A stretch of 64,000 bases of DNA. It comes from Oncomelania hupensis. Its lineage: Eukaryota; Mollusca; Gastropoda; Littorinimorpha; Pomatiopsidae. The stretch spans positions 7,781,484 to 7,845,483 of the forward strand of contig CM072512.1 of NCBI GenBank assembly GCA_036898135.1. The letters run 5' to 3'. The position numbers were made by a program, and so were the translations under genes. A model generated the notes under the pieces. It saw only the letters and a program-made list of their open reading frames with translations, was not told the origin of the DNA and did not search any database. Below are positions 58,601 to 63,897 of the stretch, one piece after another. Each line of letters opens with the position of its first letter. Within the stretch, counting starts at the first letter, position 1.

Positions 58601-61600
58601 TTTAGATCTCTGTAATCCTCTCCAGCTCCCTTGAAAAGACATCTCCTGGCCTGGATTTGGCAACGAATAGAGCTTCAAAAACAAAAAAGGTTACCTTTTT
58701 GTTGCCCACCACAAGACATGGCCACTTTTCGGTGCAGTCCTGTTGAAACTTTGGAATCCTTGGCTTGTTTTTCTCAAACACTTTTGGAGGTGTTCATTTT
58801 CTGTCGCTTCCTCTTCATTCACAGACATATGTCGTTAGGTAGCCGTCATTTTCGCCACTAGTAGGCCTACTCTGGAAGTTCGCAAATTAGAATGCACATG
58901 CGCACTAACTAGGACTAACTTCCACAGAGGTGGGGAACTACTCAGCAAACCGGGAGGGAAATGTTCTGTCTGTGCTCTGACTAAAATGCAAAATCAGCTA
59001 CTTCCTTTTTTATTTTTGGAGGGAAATTTGCTGACTGAACAGGAGAACAGAATCCATATTTTCGGAACATTCTTTTTAATTTTATTGATTTTCCGTAAAA
59101 AATATGGCTGTACAGTAACGGCTGGCATGTTTGAGAATGTGCTCACTCGCTGGCAGTTACTTTCTAAACACAGCATTATCAACAACCCGGAATTTCGACA
59201 CTCATGCCAGTGTGCGTACTACAGGAAGAGAAGAAAGCGGAAGTTTTCTGCTATGGGAAACAGCAATACAGCACGATGATGATGATGACAAAACACAGAA
59301 ACACCTCCATAAAATCCTTACCAAATCAATGACAGTGTGCAGTGCATGAAGAGAAGAAAACTGGCGTTTCTGCTCTTTGAAATCATAGTACTAGAGCACG
59401 ATGATGATGACAAAACACAGAAACATCACCACAAAAACCCTTACCAAGTCAATGACCACGTCCTTTCCAAAGGTAGCCCTCCATTCTGCTGCCACTCTGG
59501 ACACATAGGTCACGGCCTCTGGGTCGTCAGCGTTGACGTGGAAGATTGGTGCGTTGACCACACGGGCTACGTCAGTACAGTACGGAGATGACCGAGACAT
59601 GCGGGGATCTGTGGTGAAGCCAATCTGAAAAGTAACACTGTCAGTTTTAACTGGATCTTGTATAGTGCACTTACTAGTTTAAAACAACAAAGGGACATCC
59701 CATACTGGTTTTGGATGCTGTCAATCTTTAAAAACAAATTCAAACATAAAATGTTGGTTTCCTTTCAGTTTTATAATAGGAACTTGCCACAACACCACAT
59801 GTTTCAGTGAGGACTGTGTGTTTGTTGTGTATGTAGGACAGTGTGTGTGTACATTTGAGCGCCTATGCTGGTTACAGATCTCTGTGCGTTTGAGCCTGAT
59901 TGAGGAATAATGCGCGTATATCTTCATCCATCATCATCAATATTATTATTAAGGCTCTGGATAATAAAAGTCAAGGTAAGATTGTTGAAAAGGGGCGGAT
60001 GGGTATATAAAGGAGACACTGGGTAATGAAGCCAAGGATTTGAGACTACCTAAGATGACACTGCGTCACATCACATTTTTTCCTAGAAGCTTTCCATTGT
60101 ATTTAGACAAGTTTTCGTTGCATGACAACTGATTTTCTATCCATGCACAACCATAGGTCCAGTCAAAAAGGATAAATTAAACTAATAAAAATCCTTTAGA
60201 TGTCTGCAACCATAAAAAGATTTTTTAAAATCTAATAAAAATCATGTAGACGTCTGCTAAGTGTAAAAGGTGACCGCTGATTCTCCAGGAAACCTGCTTT
60301 GCGTCATTCTAATGAGGTTCAAAATGTGCACAAACAAAAAAATGTTTAGTCTCTTTTTCTTCAATGTAAGCCATATTTTATCTAATTTAAAAACTACTTT
60401 TATATCAATAAAATACAATCTTAAAACTGGTTTGTACCTGGTTGTTGACGACGACATGAATGGTACCATGGGTGGTGAAGGCAGGCAGGTCAGAGAGATG
60501 CATGGTTTCGTATACGCAGCCCTGACCAGCAAACGCCGCGTCTCCGTGCAACAACATGCTCATCACCTGAAAACGTACCATGCAGGTCAACATTTAGCTG
60601 AGTTGACTTGTAACTCCTAACAAAACAATTTTTTTAGCAAAACAAGTATAAAAAAAATATATTAATCTGATGTGTTATTATGGCCTTTAACCCTTTCACT
60701 CGTCTTTTCCATTAGTGGTCTATATCTGTTAAACATTGGAAAAACTTCAGATTTTTATTTTTTTTCCCCTCACAACACCATGGAAAACACAGCAACCCCC
60801 TAGAAACTACCTACAGCAGCAAATGAATCAACATGTTGATTGTGGCTGCTCAACCCAAGAAGAAGAAGAAGAAGAAGAAGAAAAAGCTGCATTTGTGTAT
60901 CTTACCTAATGCCCCAATAATACACTGGAAAAACAGACTGCAGCCCATCGAAATGATCGCTAATAACCATCATTTGCAAGACAGGGAAGTTAGTTTACAG
61001 CTACAAAAGCATCTGATTAACAGGTTTCGTTCTTTGATAAGCAAATCCAAGATGATTCAGCTCTTTCGTCTTTTTTTGTTGTGACAATCTCTGCTACTCC
61101 TATGTAAGGACTCTCTCTTTCTCTTTCTCTTTCTCTTAGAGGTGGAGGTGAGAGCCATGAAGAGTTAATCATGACCTTTTTGCCGTCGTTGTCACCGCGG
61201 TAGAACTGCTCGGCCTTGGTCTTGCCCTGAACCACCGGGTCTACAGCCTCCAAATGGGAAGGGTTGGCTACCACCGCCAAGCGGATGTTCTTGTTGGTCA
61301 CGCGGTTCAGCCGCTCGTGCGACATGCCCAGGTGATACTTGACATCCCCGGAGCCCTCGTCGGAGGCCTCCAGTTTGGAGTCAAACTGACACAGGATCTT
61401 CTCCAGTGGCTTACGGCACACATTGGCCAAAACGTTCAGACGACCCCTGCAAACACGCACAATTTTGTAATAGAATGATGACACGTGCACATTGTTGTAC
61501 CAAACATCAACGCGAGATCATGAACAATGTTACAATCAACTACAGTGACATTATAAGGACAAGCTTGCTTGTAAAAATGCTGATGGATAAATAAACACCC

Positions 61601-63897
61601 TTCGGATAACAGTCAGTTATTCCTTGCTCACAGGGTCCAGTGGATTGCAAATAGCTGAATCAGGACCACAAAATCAGGACCATAACTTGGTTGAAAGAGG
61701 ACTCACCCTAATCCGTATAAAAGATCTGCTGAAACAACCCTAGTGATAACACTGAAAGCATTCCACCAGCCGGTCACTTTACAATAAAGGCATCCATTAG
61801 TGGACGCTGAGGCTATACTCTAATTTATCGAACCCCCGTTTACAAAAACAAAATAAAATACAAATATCATTATAAAATATAGACAAAACACATACCTATA
61901 AAATGCCTACATTACTAAATAATAATATCTTCGGACGAGAGTCTAACATGAGGTCTAGTCCACGCAGGTATGCGTTTTGTAAAACAGACTTTTTAAAGAT
62001 CCTGACACTCAAGTTGAGTTCCAGCTATGTAAATAAGACCAGCAAGCACTAGGTGCTTTCTTCCCCATCCCCCGTCACTCAGGAATGTGCTCAGTTGTCT
62101 TGGGCGTAAGGCAAAGGGCTGCAAGCACCTCGGCGGTGTGAGCTAGATTCTGTGTCGGCCAACACTGGGCGGTGTGAGCTAGATCCTGTGTCGGCCAACA
62201 CTGGGCGGTGTGAGCTAGATCCTGTGTCGGCCAACACATTTCCCCTGGCAAAGGTTGTATCATGTTCACCTGTGAGGCATGCCGATGATGAAGCTGTCCA
62301 CACCGATGGCACTGGACGAGTCGATGATGGTCTTCATGCAGGGGATCAGAACCTCACAACCCTCAAGCCCAAAGCGCTTCTCCGATGCCCACTTTCTGGC
62401 TAGGAACTCCTCAAATCTGTACAAACCACACCAAACCATCAATCATCCATTGAATAATAGTGATACCTGCAGTCAGGCACAAGCTTAAAGAAAAACTTGA
62501 AGACAAACCTCTTCAAATCTTGTTCATAGCCCGTGTCCATCACACAGAACTATTCTGTATATAGCATCTGATTGGCCTTTGTTTGTTTTTTTAGGTTATT
62601 GAGCATGCACTGTTTTTGAGGAGACCTGTGAGACTACATCATCTTCATCATGATCAGACATCACAACCAACAAATCTATCGTTATTAATAATAGCCTATT
62701 TAAGACTAGTTGTCCTTTAGGGACCATTCCAAATGCCAGCTGTCCTGATAACCATTTTTTAACAAGAGAGTGAGGATGTCCCTCGGAAAAGCTTTTTTTG
62801 GGCAGATTGGGTTGAGCTCGAAACGCACTATATAAGAATGATTAAATAAATAAATAAGATAAACATGCTCCTCTAAAATCAAACTTTAACCCCGTTACTG
62901 GGACAGCAGTTGCCTGCTCTGCTGTTCTGCTGATCATAGTGGGAAACTGTTACCGTGACTTCATTTCCTCTCCTCGTTTTATATACCTGGTGGATCTGAT
63001 CAGTCTGGCAAGGATGAGGCGCTTGTCCTCGTGGCTGAACTGCATGATGCCGGGGGTCTCAAACTTGCGGCGGATCCAGTCCGTCTGGTCCAGGTTGTTG
63101 ATGAACATGAACTCCACCCCTATGTGCCGACAGTACACCTCCTGCAGGCGATCATACACAGTGTCTTATGGTCACACACTAGGTTCACAACACTAAAGCA
63201 CTCTTAGAGGTAACTCCAGCATCTCACTCAAGCCGCTGGAGGCCCACTTGCTGCCTTCAGGCATCCCGCTGGACACTCCAGACTTTTCCCTAACAATTAA
63301 TATTCTCCAATAACTAGCTTTTCCAAAATAAAAGGACCAGTCAAATAAACAACAACAAATACACTTCTTTTTTTGTCTTCTTAAAGTCAATAAAAACAAG
63401 AATTCTACGATGTCCCCAACACAAATATACAAGGCATGTGGGGTCCCAAAAGCCTGGCTCCACTTTATTCATAGCATGCACTACCTACCGTCAATTGTCC
63501 ATTCCCAGATTCTGCATCAGACCCATACTTTTTCCCACCACTGAATACCTATCAAAAAGTTTGGAATTCTGGGCTGAGCCATACCCGCAAGGCACCCACG
63601 ACCCAAAACAACTAACTTTTTTGTCTTCTAAATGAAAATAACAAATAAGCATCCTACACAAATAAGAAAAATACAATTAAATTTGGGTGTCTTACAAATA
63701 AAACTAAAAGGTAACAATACTGCAATAACCTTCCACACTAAATAAATTAGCAATTTAAAAAAAAAAAAGAACAGAAAAGTGTTTGTGAATAGTTGCCTCC
63801 AATCTGCGGATGATCTCCTTGAGCGGTAAAGCAGCATCGTTGCCGCCGATGTATGTGGTTGCTGGCAGACGAAACACTCTCTCCAGGTCATTGTCAT
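29829..63897 (-). CDS. OGDH: 2-oxoglutarate dehydrogenase E1 component, mitochondrial (16 3'-terminal exons)
   Basis: E1o subunit of the mitochondrial 2-oxoglutarate dehydrogenase complex. It decarboxylates 2-oxoglutarate with thiamine diphosphate and passes the succinyl group to the E2 lipoyl arm (TCA cycle). Sixteen exons join into 839 uninterrupted codons ending in TAA. All phases agree. Recognisable blocks in order: [68 protein letters not shown] (ThDP site), [61 protein letters not shown] and [12 protein letters not shown]. About 180 N-terminal residues, including the transit peptide, lie beyond the window. Spacing of motifs follows OGDH rather than the shorter DHTKD1. Introns total about 31.5 kb and are full of transposons. 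One intron has a GC donor. Confidence 0.97.
30320..30810 (-). mobile_element. RTE-like LINE 3' fragment
   Basis: The - strand copy carries frame-shifted ORF remnants (TWTLTADLQ region to the C terminus). Its tail TATCCTATAC is at the low end. The flanks CTAAAGTT (30312-30319, 30811-30818) are an 8-bp target duplication. It lies in the last OGDH intron. Confidence 0.85.
31042..31208 (-). CDS. OGDH: OGDH exon
   Basis: [20 protein letters not shown] to KIEHKQQKV plus GA. Acceptor TTATTTCAG; donor TCGA|GTAAGC. Reading through the donor would stop at once (GAG TAA). Confidence 0.94.
31745..32425 (+). mobile_element. L2-like LINE 3' fragment with RT C terminus
   Basis: Translation with frameshifts: [27 protein letters not shown]...[20 protein letters not shown] and then [12 protein letters not shown]. 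These blocks end the RT ORF of L2/CR1-like LINEs. A short 3' region follows (TGTAAAGCGCTATGAGTACT) and an (ATT)n tail. The insertion is antisense to OGDH. Confidence 0.75.
32426..33324. other. OGDH intron sequence, nothing specific
   Basis: AT-rich. Near 32860-32960 there are three loose copies of TGTGCAAGGCATTTTCTATG plus TCTCTCGCCC. Confidence 0.5.
33325..33561 (-). CDS. OGDH: OGDH exon
   Basis: [20 protein letters not shown] to DIAIARIEQ, 79 codons, phase 0. Acceptor GGGCTACAG; donor ACAG|GTCAGA. Confidence 0.96.
33733..33880. repeat. 37-bp minisatellite, four copies
   Basis: The unit starts ACCATTGACAGCAGAGAAGG and continues GGAGATAAATCTGTCCT. It repeats at 33733, 33770, 33807 and 33844, almost identical, inside an OGDH intron. 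Confidence 0.97.
34380..34505 (-). CDS. OGDH: OGDH exon
   Basis: [20 protein letters not shown] to [11 protein letters not shown], 42 codons, phase 0. Acceptor TGTTTACAG; donor ACCT|GTGAGT. Confidence 0.95.
34520..36065. other. OGDH intron, AT-rich, no feature
   Basis: A poly-C/poly-A junction at 34595-34625 and general A-rich sequence. The open frames are not supported by any coding pattern. Confidence 0.5.
36081..36419 (+). mobile_element. Full-length tRNA-derived SINE with 12-bp target duplication
   Basis: The tRNA-like head has GGATAGCTCAGTTGATAGAG (A box) and GGTTGCAGGTTCGACTCCC (B box). The core and tail read GGATTGTGCTCAGTCGTCTG, GCGCCTTGAGCAGCTATTGA and AAGCGCTATATAAGAATGAT, with (AAT)n. 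Flanked by AACCATCTTCAA at 36069-36080 and 36420-36431. The acceptor stem is only partly paired, so it is not scored as a tRNA gene. Confidence 0.9.
36846..36960 (-). mobile_element. tRNA-derived SINE head
   Basis: The reverse complement shows TGGCCAAGTGGGCTAAGGCG and GTGGGTTCGAGTCAGC with CATCTGGGCGTTA. It matches the head of the SINE at 7595. Confidence 0.6.
37285..37510. repeat. DIRS-like ITR, 3' side of element
   Basis: ATTAAAATTTTATCTCTAAA outer extension, then ACCATGACTCAACAAGTGCA and the long shared block ending CTTATTTGG. The block from the ACCATGACTC word inward is almost identical, inverted, to 42165-42340. Confidence 0.93.
37541..37630. repeat. DIRS-like internal complementary region
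   Basis: GAGTCATGGTAAGTATGCTT ... ATAAAATTTTAA is the inverse of the left terminus. TATTAATTACACATACTG with TACCATGACTCAACAAGTGC is the inverse of the right terminus. The two meet at AATATT, which marks the predicted circle junction. Confidence 0.88.
37826..41515 (-). CDS. DIRS-like Gag-like/reverse transcriptase-RNase H polyprotein (1,229 aa)
   Basis: A single open frame from the ATG at 41513-41515 to a stop at 37826. Residues 1 to about 650 are Pro/Ser/Gly-rich and Gag-like, with three 39-residue repeats. The RT follows: [34 protein letters not shown] (motif A), [13 protein letters not shown] and [10 protein letters not shown] (YLDD, motif C). RNase H follows: [27 protein letters not shown] and [14 protein letters not shown] (D...E...D). 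The frame ends [10 protein letters not shown], 200 bp from the internal complementary region. No tyrosine recombinase (R..HxxR..Y) is found in any frame of the element. The ORF has no stop, so the copy is young or selected. Confidence 0.9.
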   Translation of the reverse strand: MSGGDAPARPDKLPAEAFPSVSCGIQTGSGLRANVKLGSRKALYAVLRPAATRGVASGSSGLSLLSPVQPPLHSTSACGRGAGALVSGTGGTVHPSPSSLSGLDSPPHPPLYSTSACGRGAGALVSGTGGTVHPSPSSFSGLDSPSHPPLYSTSACGRGAGAPVSGSGGTVCPWPPSVSGLGPAFPVHPSTSVTSGFGCGSGVLVSGAVGSIFSLPSSGLHANAALPLCAPPSGGGGALLVPPTLVPDFSGAGAFYPALNPEALFREAVQHAAAFCPQVVEEVSVPLPHLHSFLGGTLASAESDEACLVFRESPSVKRFVDWAFSAARGLKEGEAPSSSFEEVPRFPRASAVGSFLSLSSLTGVPGKFLSRSFLPKSSLPVSQDDLALLGGLKPLPPSSIPVPVGGLAQIEEAIVRSLEYTSLADALSAALSSAFLSGHVFCDEGSLISVRSLLQALCTSIVLGCESQAIAYVNLLLARRDAFLQSASPLPPLLSSSLRVGPLVPDSLFGPYVRTAVREESDRSQSVGFAFWARDTPSAPPFFPDRCRGRSVRGLSPRGGPCGTSSSRGRVEVGRRRLRSGAFSTSPIPACTPLGVLPLRAGGLARQFHAWLGLPSASSWVLEVIRSGFKLQWGSSRPPLRRSPPLFRPLSPPEAQAILDAEVIALLQKGAIEEVLCPHSPGFYGCLFVVPKASGGWRPVLDLSSLNKFLRRIRFRMETPAAVRMSLRPGDWATSIDLSDAYFHVSIHPLHRRWMRFVWRDRVFHFKALPFGLSLSPWVFTRIVKELAAVVRGLGVRFSAYLDDWLVKASSHDLCLVHTRLVLLWARRLGFSMNPLKSELSPSQVFNYLGMSFDTRDWSVRPLARRVQKLQSLLLLLESQDFVSARFMASLLGSFESMVPLVPLAGVRKRPIQRWLSSRWSQSSDSWDALFPVTADLRASLLPWRNVEWLSSGVPISPPLPVAEIFTDASLVGWGAHTGSLSAHGFWSQDQLSWHISRLEMEAVCLALHRFLPSLPRGLLLVRSDSTTVVSLINHFGGTHSPALSMMVESLLLWLADFGCTLVAKHVSGSVNVLADLLSRPHCVVHTEWTLSHSVLQPVWAEWFKPLIDLFATRYSSRLPLFVSPVTDCLAWAVDALSISWEGLEAYAFPPFPLLPRVLRKAEEESPSLILVAPFWPAQPWFPDLLHLSQGRCIPLALGARSLLQPRSGIPHGNPSVLRLHAWLLSGLL
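40990..41310 (-). repeat. 117-bp in-frame tandem repeat in the Gag-like region
   Basis: The word CACGACCGCAAGCGGAAGTG recurs at 41041, 41158 and 41275. Each unit encodes about 39 residues including [20 protein letters not shown]. Flanking partial units are more diverged. Confidence 0.93.
41417..41686. repeat. 135-bp tandem duplication across the DIRS-like start codon
   Basis: Units 41417-41551 and 41552-41686 share CCCGACCCGGTCTGAATCCC and GTGGTCCTAAACTAGGGCGA. The inner unit contains the ATG and first codons of the polyprotein. The outer one has lost the ATG. Confidence 0.9.
42165..42357. repeat. DIRS-like ITR, 5' side of element
   Basis: Inverse of 37328-37510, with the outer extension CAGTATGTGTAATTAAT ending at about 42357. 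Confidence 0.92.
42965..43265 (+). repeat. Foldback repeat with TATTGGATGC ends
   Basis: Starts ATATTGGATGCTACATGCGC and ends near GACCGCATTCAATACCATGA. Shares CGCTTTTCCC, TCACCAATCAGGCTC and GATCTGTACC with 52626-52849. Confidence 0.55.
43325..43405 (-). mobile_element. tRNA-derived SINE head
   Basis: The reverse complement reads TGGCCTGCTAGCGCAGTGGG (A-box-like) and CACAGGTTTGAATCCCGG (B box). Confidence 0.5.
44230..45057 (+). mobile_element. RTE-like LINE, 5'-truncated and frame-shifted
   Basis: From ACAGTCAGCTTAGGGGGTAA (just before the FADD block) to the tail GAATAGGATAGGA. Frames contain [10 protein letters not shown] and [20 protein letters not shown] with small deletions. No clear target duplication. 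Confidence 0.85.
45115..45235. repeat. (TTA)n / (TCA)n microsatellite
   Basis: Interrupted TTA trinucleotides then ATCATCATCATCGTCATCAT. Confidence 0.9.
46402..47065. mobile_element. piggyBac-like MITE (TTAA flanks)
   Basis: Perfect 14-bp ends CTCTTTCCCTGCCA / TGGCAGGGAAAGAG, bounded by TTAA on both sides (46398-46401, 47066-47069). The left subterminal part has two copies of the 20-bp palindrome ATCGACGATATATCGTCGAT (46416-46435, 46458-46477). No transposase inside. It ends 68 bp below the 72-nt OGDH exon. Confidence 0.85.
47137..47208 (-). CDS. OGDH: OGDH micro-exon (72 nt)
   Basis: [20 protein letters not shown] plus EYFP, 24 codons, phase 0 both sides. Acceptor CCATTGCAG; donor CCCC|GTAAGT. 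The following intron is the longest in the window (12.6 kb) and holds the DIRS-like element. Confidence 0.95.
47755..48060 (+). repeat. Dispersed repeat with (TAATG)n tail
   Basis: Contains CAATGTAGGCATTTTATATG, AACGGGGGTTCGATAAGTTG, TTTATTGTAAAGTGACTGGC, GCTGGACCTAAAGCAATAAT and TAATG repeats. Inverted match at 61655-61930 and a fragment at 2365-2430. SINE-sized or a LINE 3' end. Confidence 0.65.
48305..48610 (-). repeat. Unclassified dispersed repeat with coding remnants (copy 2)
   Basis: The - strand reads [40 protein letters not shown] and [20 protein letters not shown] without a break over about 75 codons, then a stop. It matches 6655-6965. The protein family is not recognised. Confidence 0.5.
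48898..49750 (-). mobile_element. L2-like LINE 3' fragment
   Basis: The - strand shows [20 protein letters not shown], a frameshift, then [30 protein letters not shown] and [11 protein letters not shown], the C-terminal RT blocks of L2/CR1-like LINEs. The 3' end has TATTTATATAGCGCTTTTTC and an (ATT)n tail at 48.9 kb. Confidence 0.75.
49914..50092 (-). CDS. OGDH: OGDH exon
   Basis: (G)[19 protein letters not shown] to LLPHGYEGM. Acceptor TTGTGCAG; donor CATG|GTCAGT. Confidence 0.95.
50155..50330 (-). mobile_element. Core-SINE fragment
   Basis: The reverse complement contains TTAAAGATCCTGATGCTCAT, GTGGGCGCCTCCAGTTAGAT and AGCAATTTGGGCAGCTGTGA. It ends 47 bp from the OGDH exon at 50377. Confidence 0.6.
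50377..50504 (-). CDS. OGDH: OGDH exon
   Basis: (S)[19 protein letters not shown] to [10 protein letters not shown] plus G. Acceptor TTTTGTGCAG; donor CTGG|GTGAGT. Confidence 0.95.
50645..51570. mobile_element. hAT-like MITE, CAGGGTTCRTACRCTC ends
   Basis: Left CAGGGTTCATACTC and right GAGCGTACGAACCCTG are inverted. Both subterminal regions are strings of TTCAAGGAGTTTTCAAGGAG. The flanks GATATTAA and GATATAGA match at six of eight positions. No transposase. Confidence 0.75.
51594..51744 (-). CDS. OGDH: OGDH exon
   Basis: (G)[19 protein letters not shown] to [15 protein letters not shown] plus AG. This opens the transketolase-like pyrimidine-binding domain. Acceptor TTCCTTAG; donor TCAG|GTCAGT. 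Confidence 0.95.
52505..52615 (+). mobile_element. tRNA-derived SINE head
   Basis: GGTAGTACAGTGGGTAGGGC (A-box-like) and GCAGGTTCAAACCCCACA (B box), followed by TAA repeats. Confidence 0.55.
52626..52849. repeat. Foldback MITE with TATTGGATGCT ends
   Basis: TATTGGATGCTATAATGGCG at the left and ACAGCATCCAATA at the right are inverted. Related copies at 9.5, 43.0 and 59.7 kb. Confidence 0.65.
52886..54192. mobile_element. hAT-like element hosting an L2-like fragment
   Basis: Left CAGGGTTCATATAG and right CTTGTATGAACCCTG are inverted. Both sides have AAAATTCAAGAACTTTT-type strings like the element at 50645. An L2-like LINE fragment (about 53495-54010) sits inside. Confidence 0.6.
53495..54010 (+). 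pseudogene. L2-like LINE RT N-terminal fragment
   Basis: Frames show [20 protein letters not shown] then [40 protein letters not shown] and [20 protein letters not shown]. This is the linker and first RT blocks (KP-x-x-D-P-IPT...VRPLLKK) of L2/CR1-like LINEs. One frameshift near 53.7 kb. Confidence 0.75.
54480..54590 (+). repeat. Degenerate TTAGGG-like stretch
   Basis: Words ATTAGGGTTAGGAT and CCTAGGGTTAGGATAAGTGC recur with GGGGTTAGTGC. Only short, imperfect telomere-like units. Confidence 0.35.
54681..54906 (-). CDS. OGDH: OGDH exon
   Basis: [20 protein letters not shown] to PEDFVVHG plus one base. Acceptor TTCGCACAG; donor GGAG|GTAAGA. Confidence 0.95.
55030..55110 (+). mobile_element. 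tRNA-like SINE head / tRNA pseudogene
   Basis: CCACCGC...GTGGTGG can pair as a 7-bp acceptor stem. The D arm GCTCAATGGTAGAGC is clear, and the B box is GGTTCCTATCCC (last part degenerate). T-arm pairing is poor. (GATAA)n follows, so a SINE copy is more likely than a functional tRNA. Confidence 0.45.
55480..55905 (+). mobile_element. Core-SINE copy
   Basis: Core AGGTCTAGTCTGTGCACGCA, TTTTTAAAGATCCTGGTGCT and ACACCCAGCACGCACTAGG. Tail AGCGCTTTGAGCAGCTACTG, then GGAAAAGCGCGCTACACAAG and (AATAAAC). Shares the core with 57.8 and 62.0 kb. Confidence 0.7.
55946..56098 (-). CDS. OGDH: OGDH exon
   Basis: [20 protein letters not shown] to VTQQEYE, 51 codons, phase 0. Acceptor TTTGTGCAG; donor TGAG|GTAGGA. 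Confidence 0.96.
56863..58300 (+). mobile_element. Family M MITE, long copy with a nested SINE
   Basis: Left AGAAGGGCAAAGCCCATATG and right CTGACTCACACTGCTATGCA. The body is rich in TGACCT/TGACCTT words (at least ten between 57000 and 57600). The SINE at 57703-58015 interrupts it. Confidence 0.6.
57703..58015 (+). mobile_element. tRNA-derived core-SINE, tRNA-Ser/Leu-like head
   Basis: A box AGTGGTCGAGTGGTTAGAGC and B box GAGTTCGAGCCCAGG, then ACCCAGGTCTAGTCTGTGTC, TTTAAAGATCATGACACTCA and ACACCCAGCATG. The tail GGGTAAAGCGCTTCACTTGG differs from that of 36081. Confidence 0.75.
59208..59455. repeat. About 123-bp tandem duplication at the end of an OGDH exon
   Basis: GAAGAGAAGAAA..., TACAGCACGATGATGATGAT, GACAAAACACAGAAACA and CCTTACCAA.TCAATGAC occur twice. 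The upper copy contains the true exon end and donor (59444). The lower copy has the same donor-like sequence at 59321. Confidence 0.85.
59445..59624 (-). CDS. OGDH: OGDH exon
   Basis: [20 protein letters not shown] to FGKDVVIDL, 60 codons, phase 0. Donor CTTG|GTAAGG. The exon end and flank are duplicated downstream (59208-59330) with a second GTAAGG. Confidence 0.95.
59705..59960 (-). repeat. Foldback repeat with TTGGATGCT end
   Basis: TTTTGGATGCTGTCAATCTT at the left, then AACACCACATGTTT and GAGCCTGATTGAGGAATAAT. Reverse-orientation relative of 52626-52849 and 9480-9660. Confidence 0.5.
60438..60566 (-). CDS. OGDH: OGDH exon with thiamine-diphosphate motif
   Basis: [20 protein letters not shown] to HVVVNNQ, 43 codons, phase 0 on both sides. 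GDAAFAGQG...NNQ is the cofactor/Mg-binding segment. Acceptor TTTTCAG; donor CCAG|GTACAA. Confidence 0.96.
60849..60886. repeat. (AAG)n microsatellite
   Basis: AAGAAGAAG run in an OGDH intron. Confidence 0.9.
61176..61446 (-). CDS. OGDH: OGDH exon
   Basis: [20 protein letters not shown] to GDNDGKK, 271 nt. Acceptor GTTTGCAG; donor AAAAAG|GTCATG. The open frame runs on into the intron (VMINSS), but the next exon supplies VMSMLLHGD, so the splice after KK is correct. Confidence 0.93.
61655..61930 (-). repeat. Dispersed repeat, inverted copy of 47755-48060
   Basis: CCAGCCGGTCACTTTACAAT, CTAATTTATCGAACCCCCGT and AAAATGCCTACATTACTAAA are the reverse complements of the 47.8 kb copy. The (TAATG)n tail is missing here. 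Confidence 0.65.
61925..62241 (+). mobile_element. Core-SINE copy with expanded 3' part
   Basis: Core AGGTCTAGTCCACGCAGG, TTTTTAAAGATCCTGACACT and CAGCAAGCACTAGGTG, then GGAATGTGCTCAGTTGTCTT. The TTAGATCCT/CCAGCG region has expanded into a 36-bp minisatellite. Confidence 0.65.
62134..62241. repeat. 36-bp minisatellite, three copies
   Basis: The unit starts CGGTGTGAGCTAGATCCTGT at 62134, 62170 and 62206. It ends 29 bp before an OGDH exon boundary (62270). Confidence 0.95.
62270..62416 (-). CDS. OGDH: OGDH exon
   Basis: Encodes (R)[19 protein letters not shown] to DSFIIGMPH plus AG. Acceptor TTTGTACAG; donor ACAG|GTGAAC. Confidence 0.95.
62700..62855 (+). mobile_element. SINE 3' tail
   Basis: TTGGGTTGAGCTCGAAACGC then ACTATATAAGAATGATTAAA and (AATA)n. 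Degraded copy in an OGDH intron. Confidence 0.45.
62987..63141 (-). CDS. OGDH: OGDH exon
   Basis: [20 protein letters not shown] to ARLIRST plus two bases. Acceptor GCCTGCAG; donor CCAG|GTATAT. Confidence 0.95.
63142..63794. other. OGDH intron, no feature
   Basis: 653 bp apart from the GC donor itself. AT-rich with no recognised repeat. Confidence 0.6.
63797..63897 (-). CDS. OGDH: OGDH exon (first in window)
   Basis: Encodes [20 protein letters not shown] through IIRRLE. The acceptor TTTTGTACAG lies above 63897 and the first two bases finish a codon from an exon outside the window. The donor at 63796-63795 is GC (GGAG|GCAACT). Phase 0 at the end matches the next exon. Confidence 0.9.

Noticed and set aside
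60690..60715. piggyBac-like end (TTTAACCCTTTCACTCG)
   Set aside because: No inverted partner or second TTAA-flanked end was found nearby.
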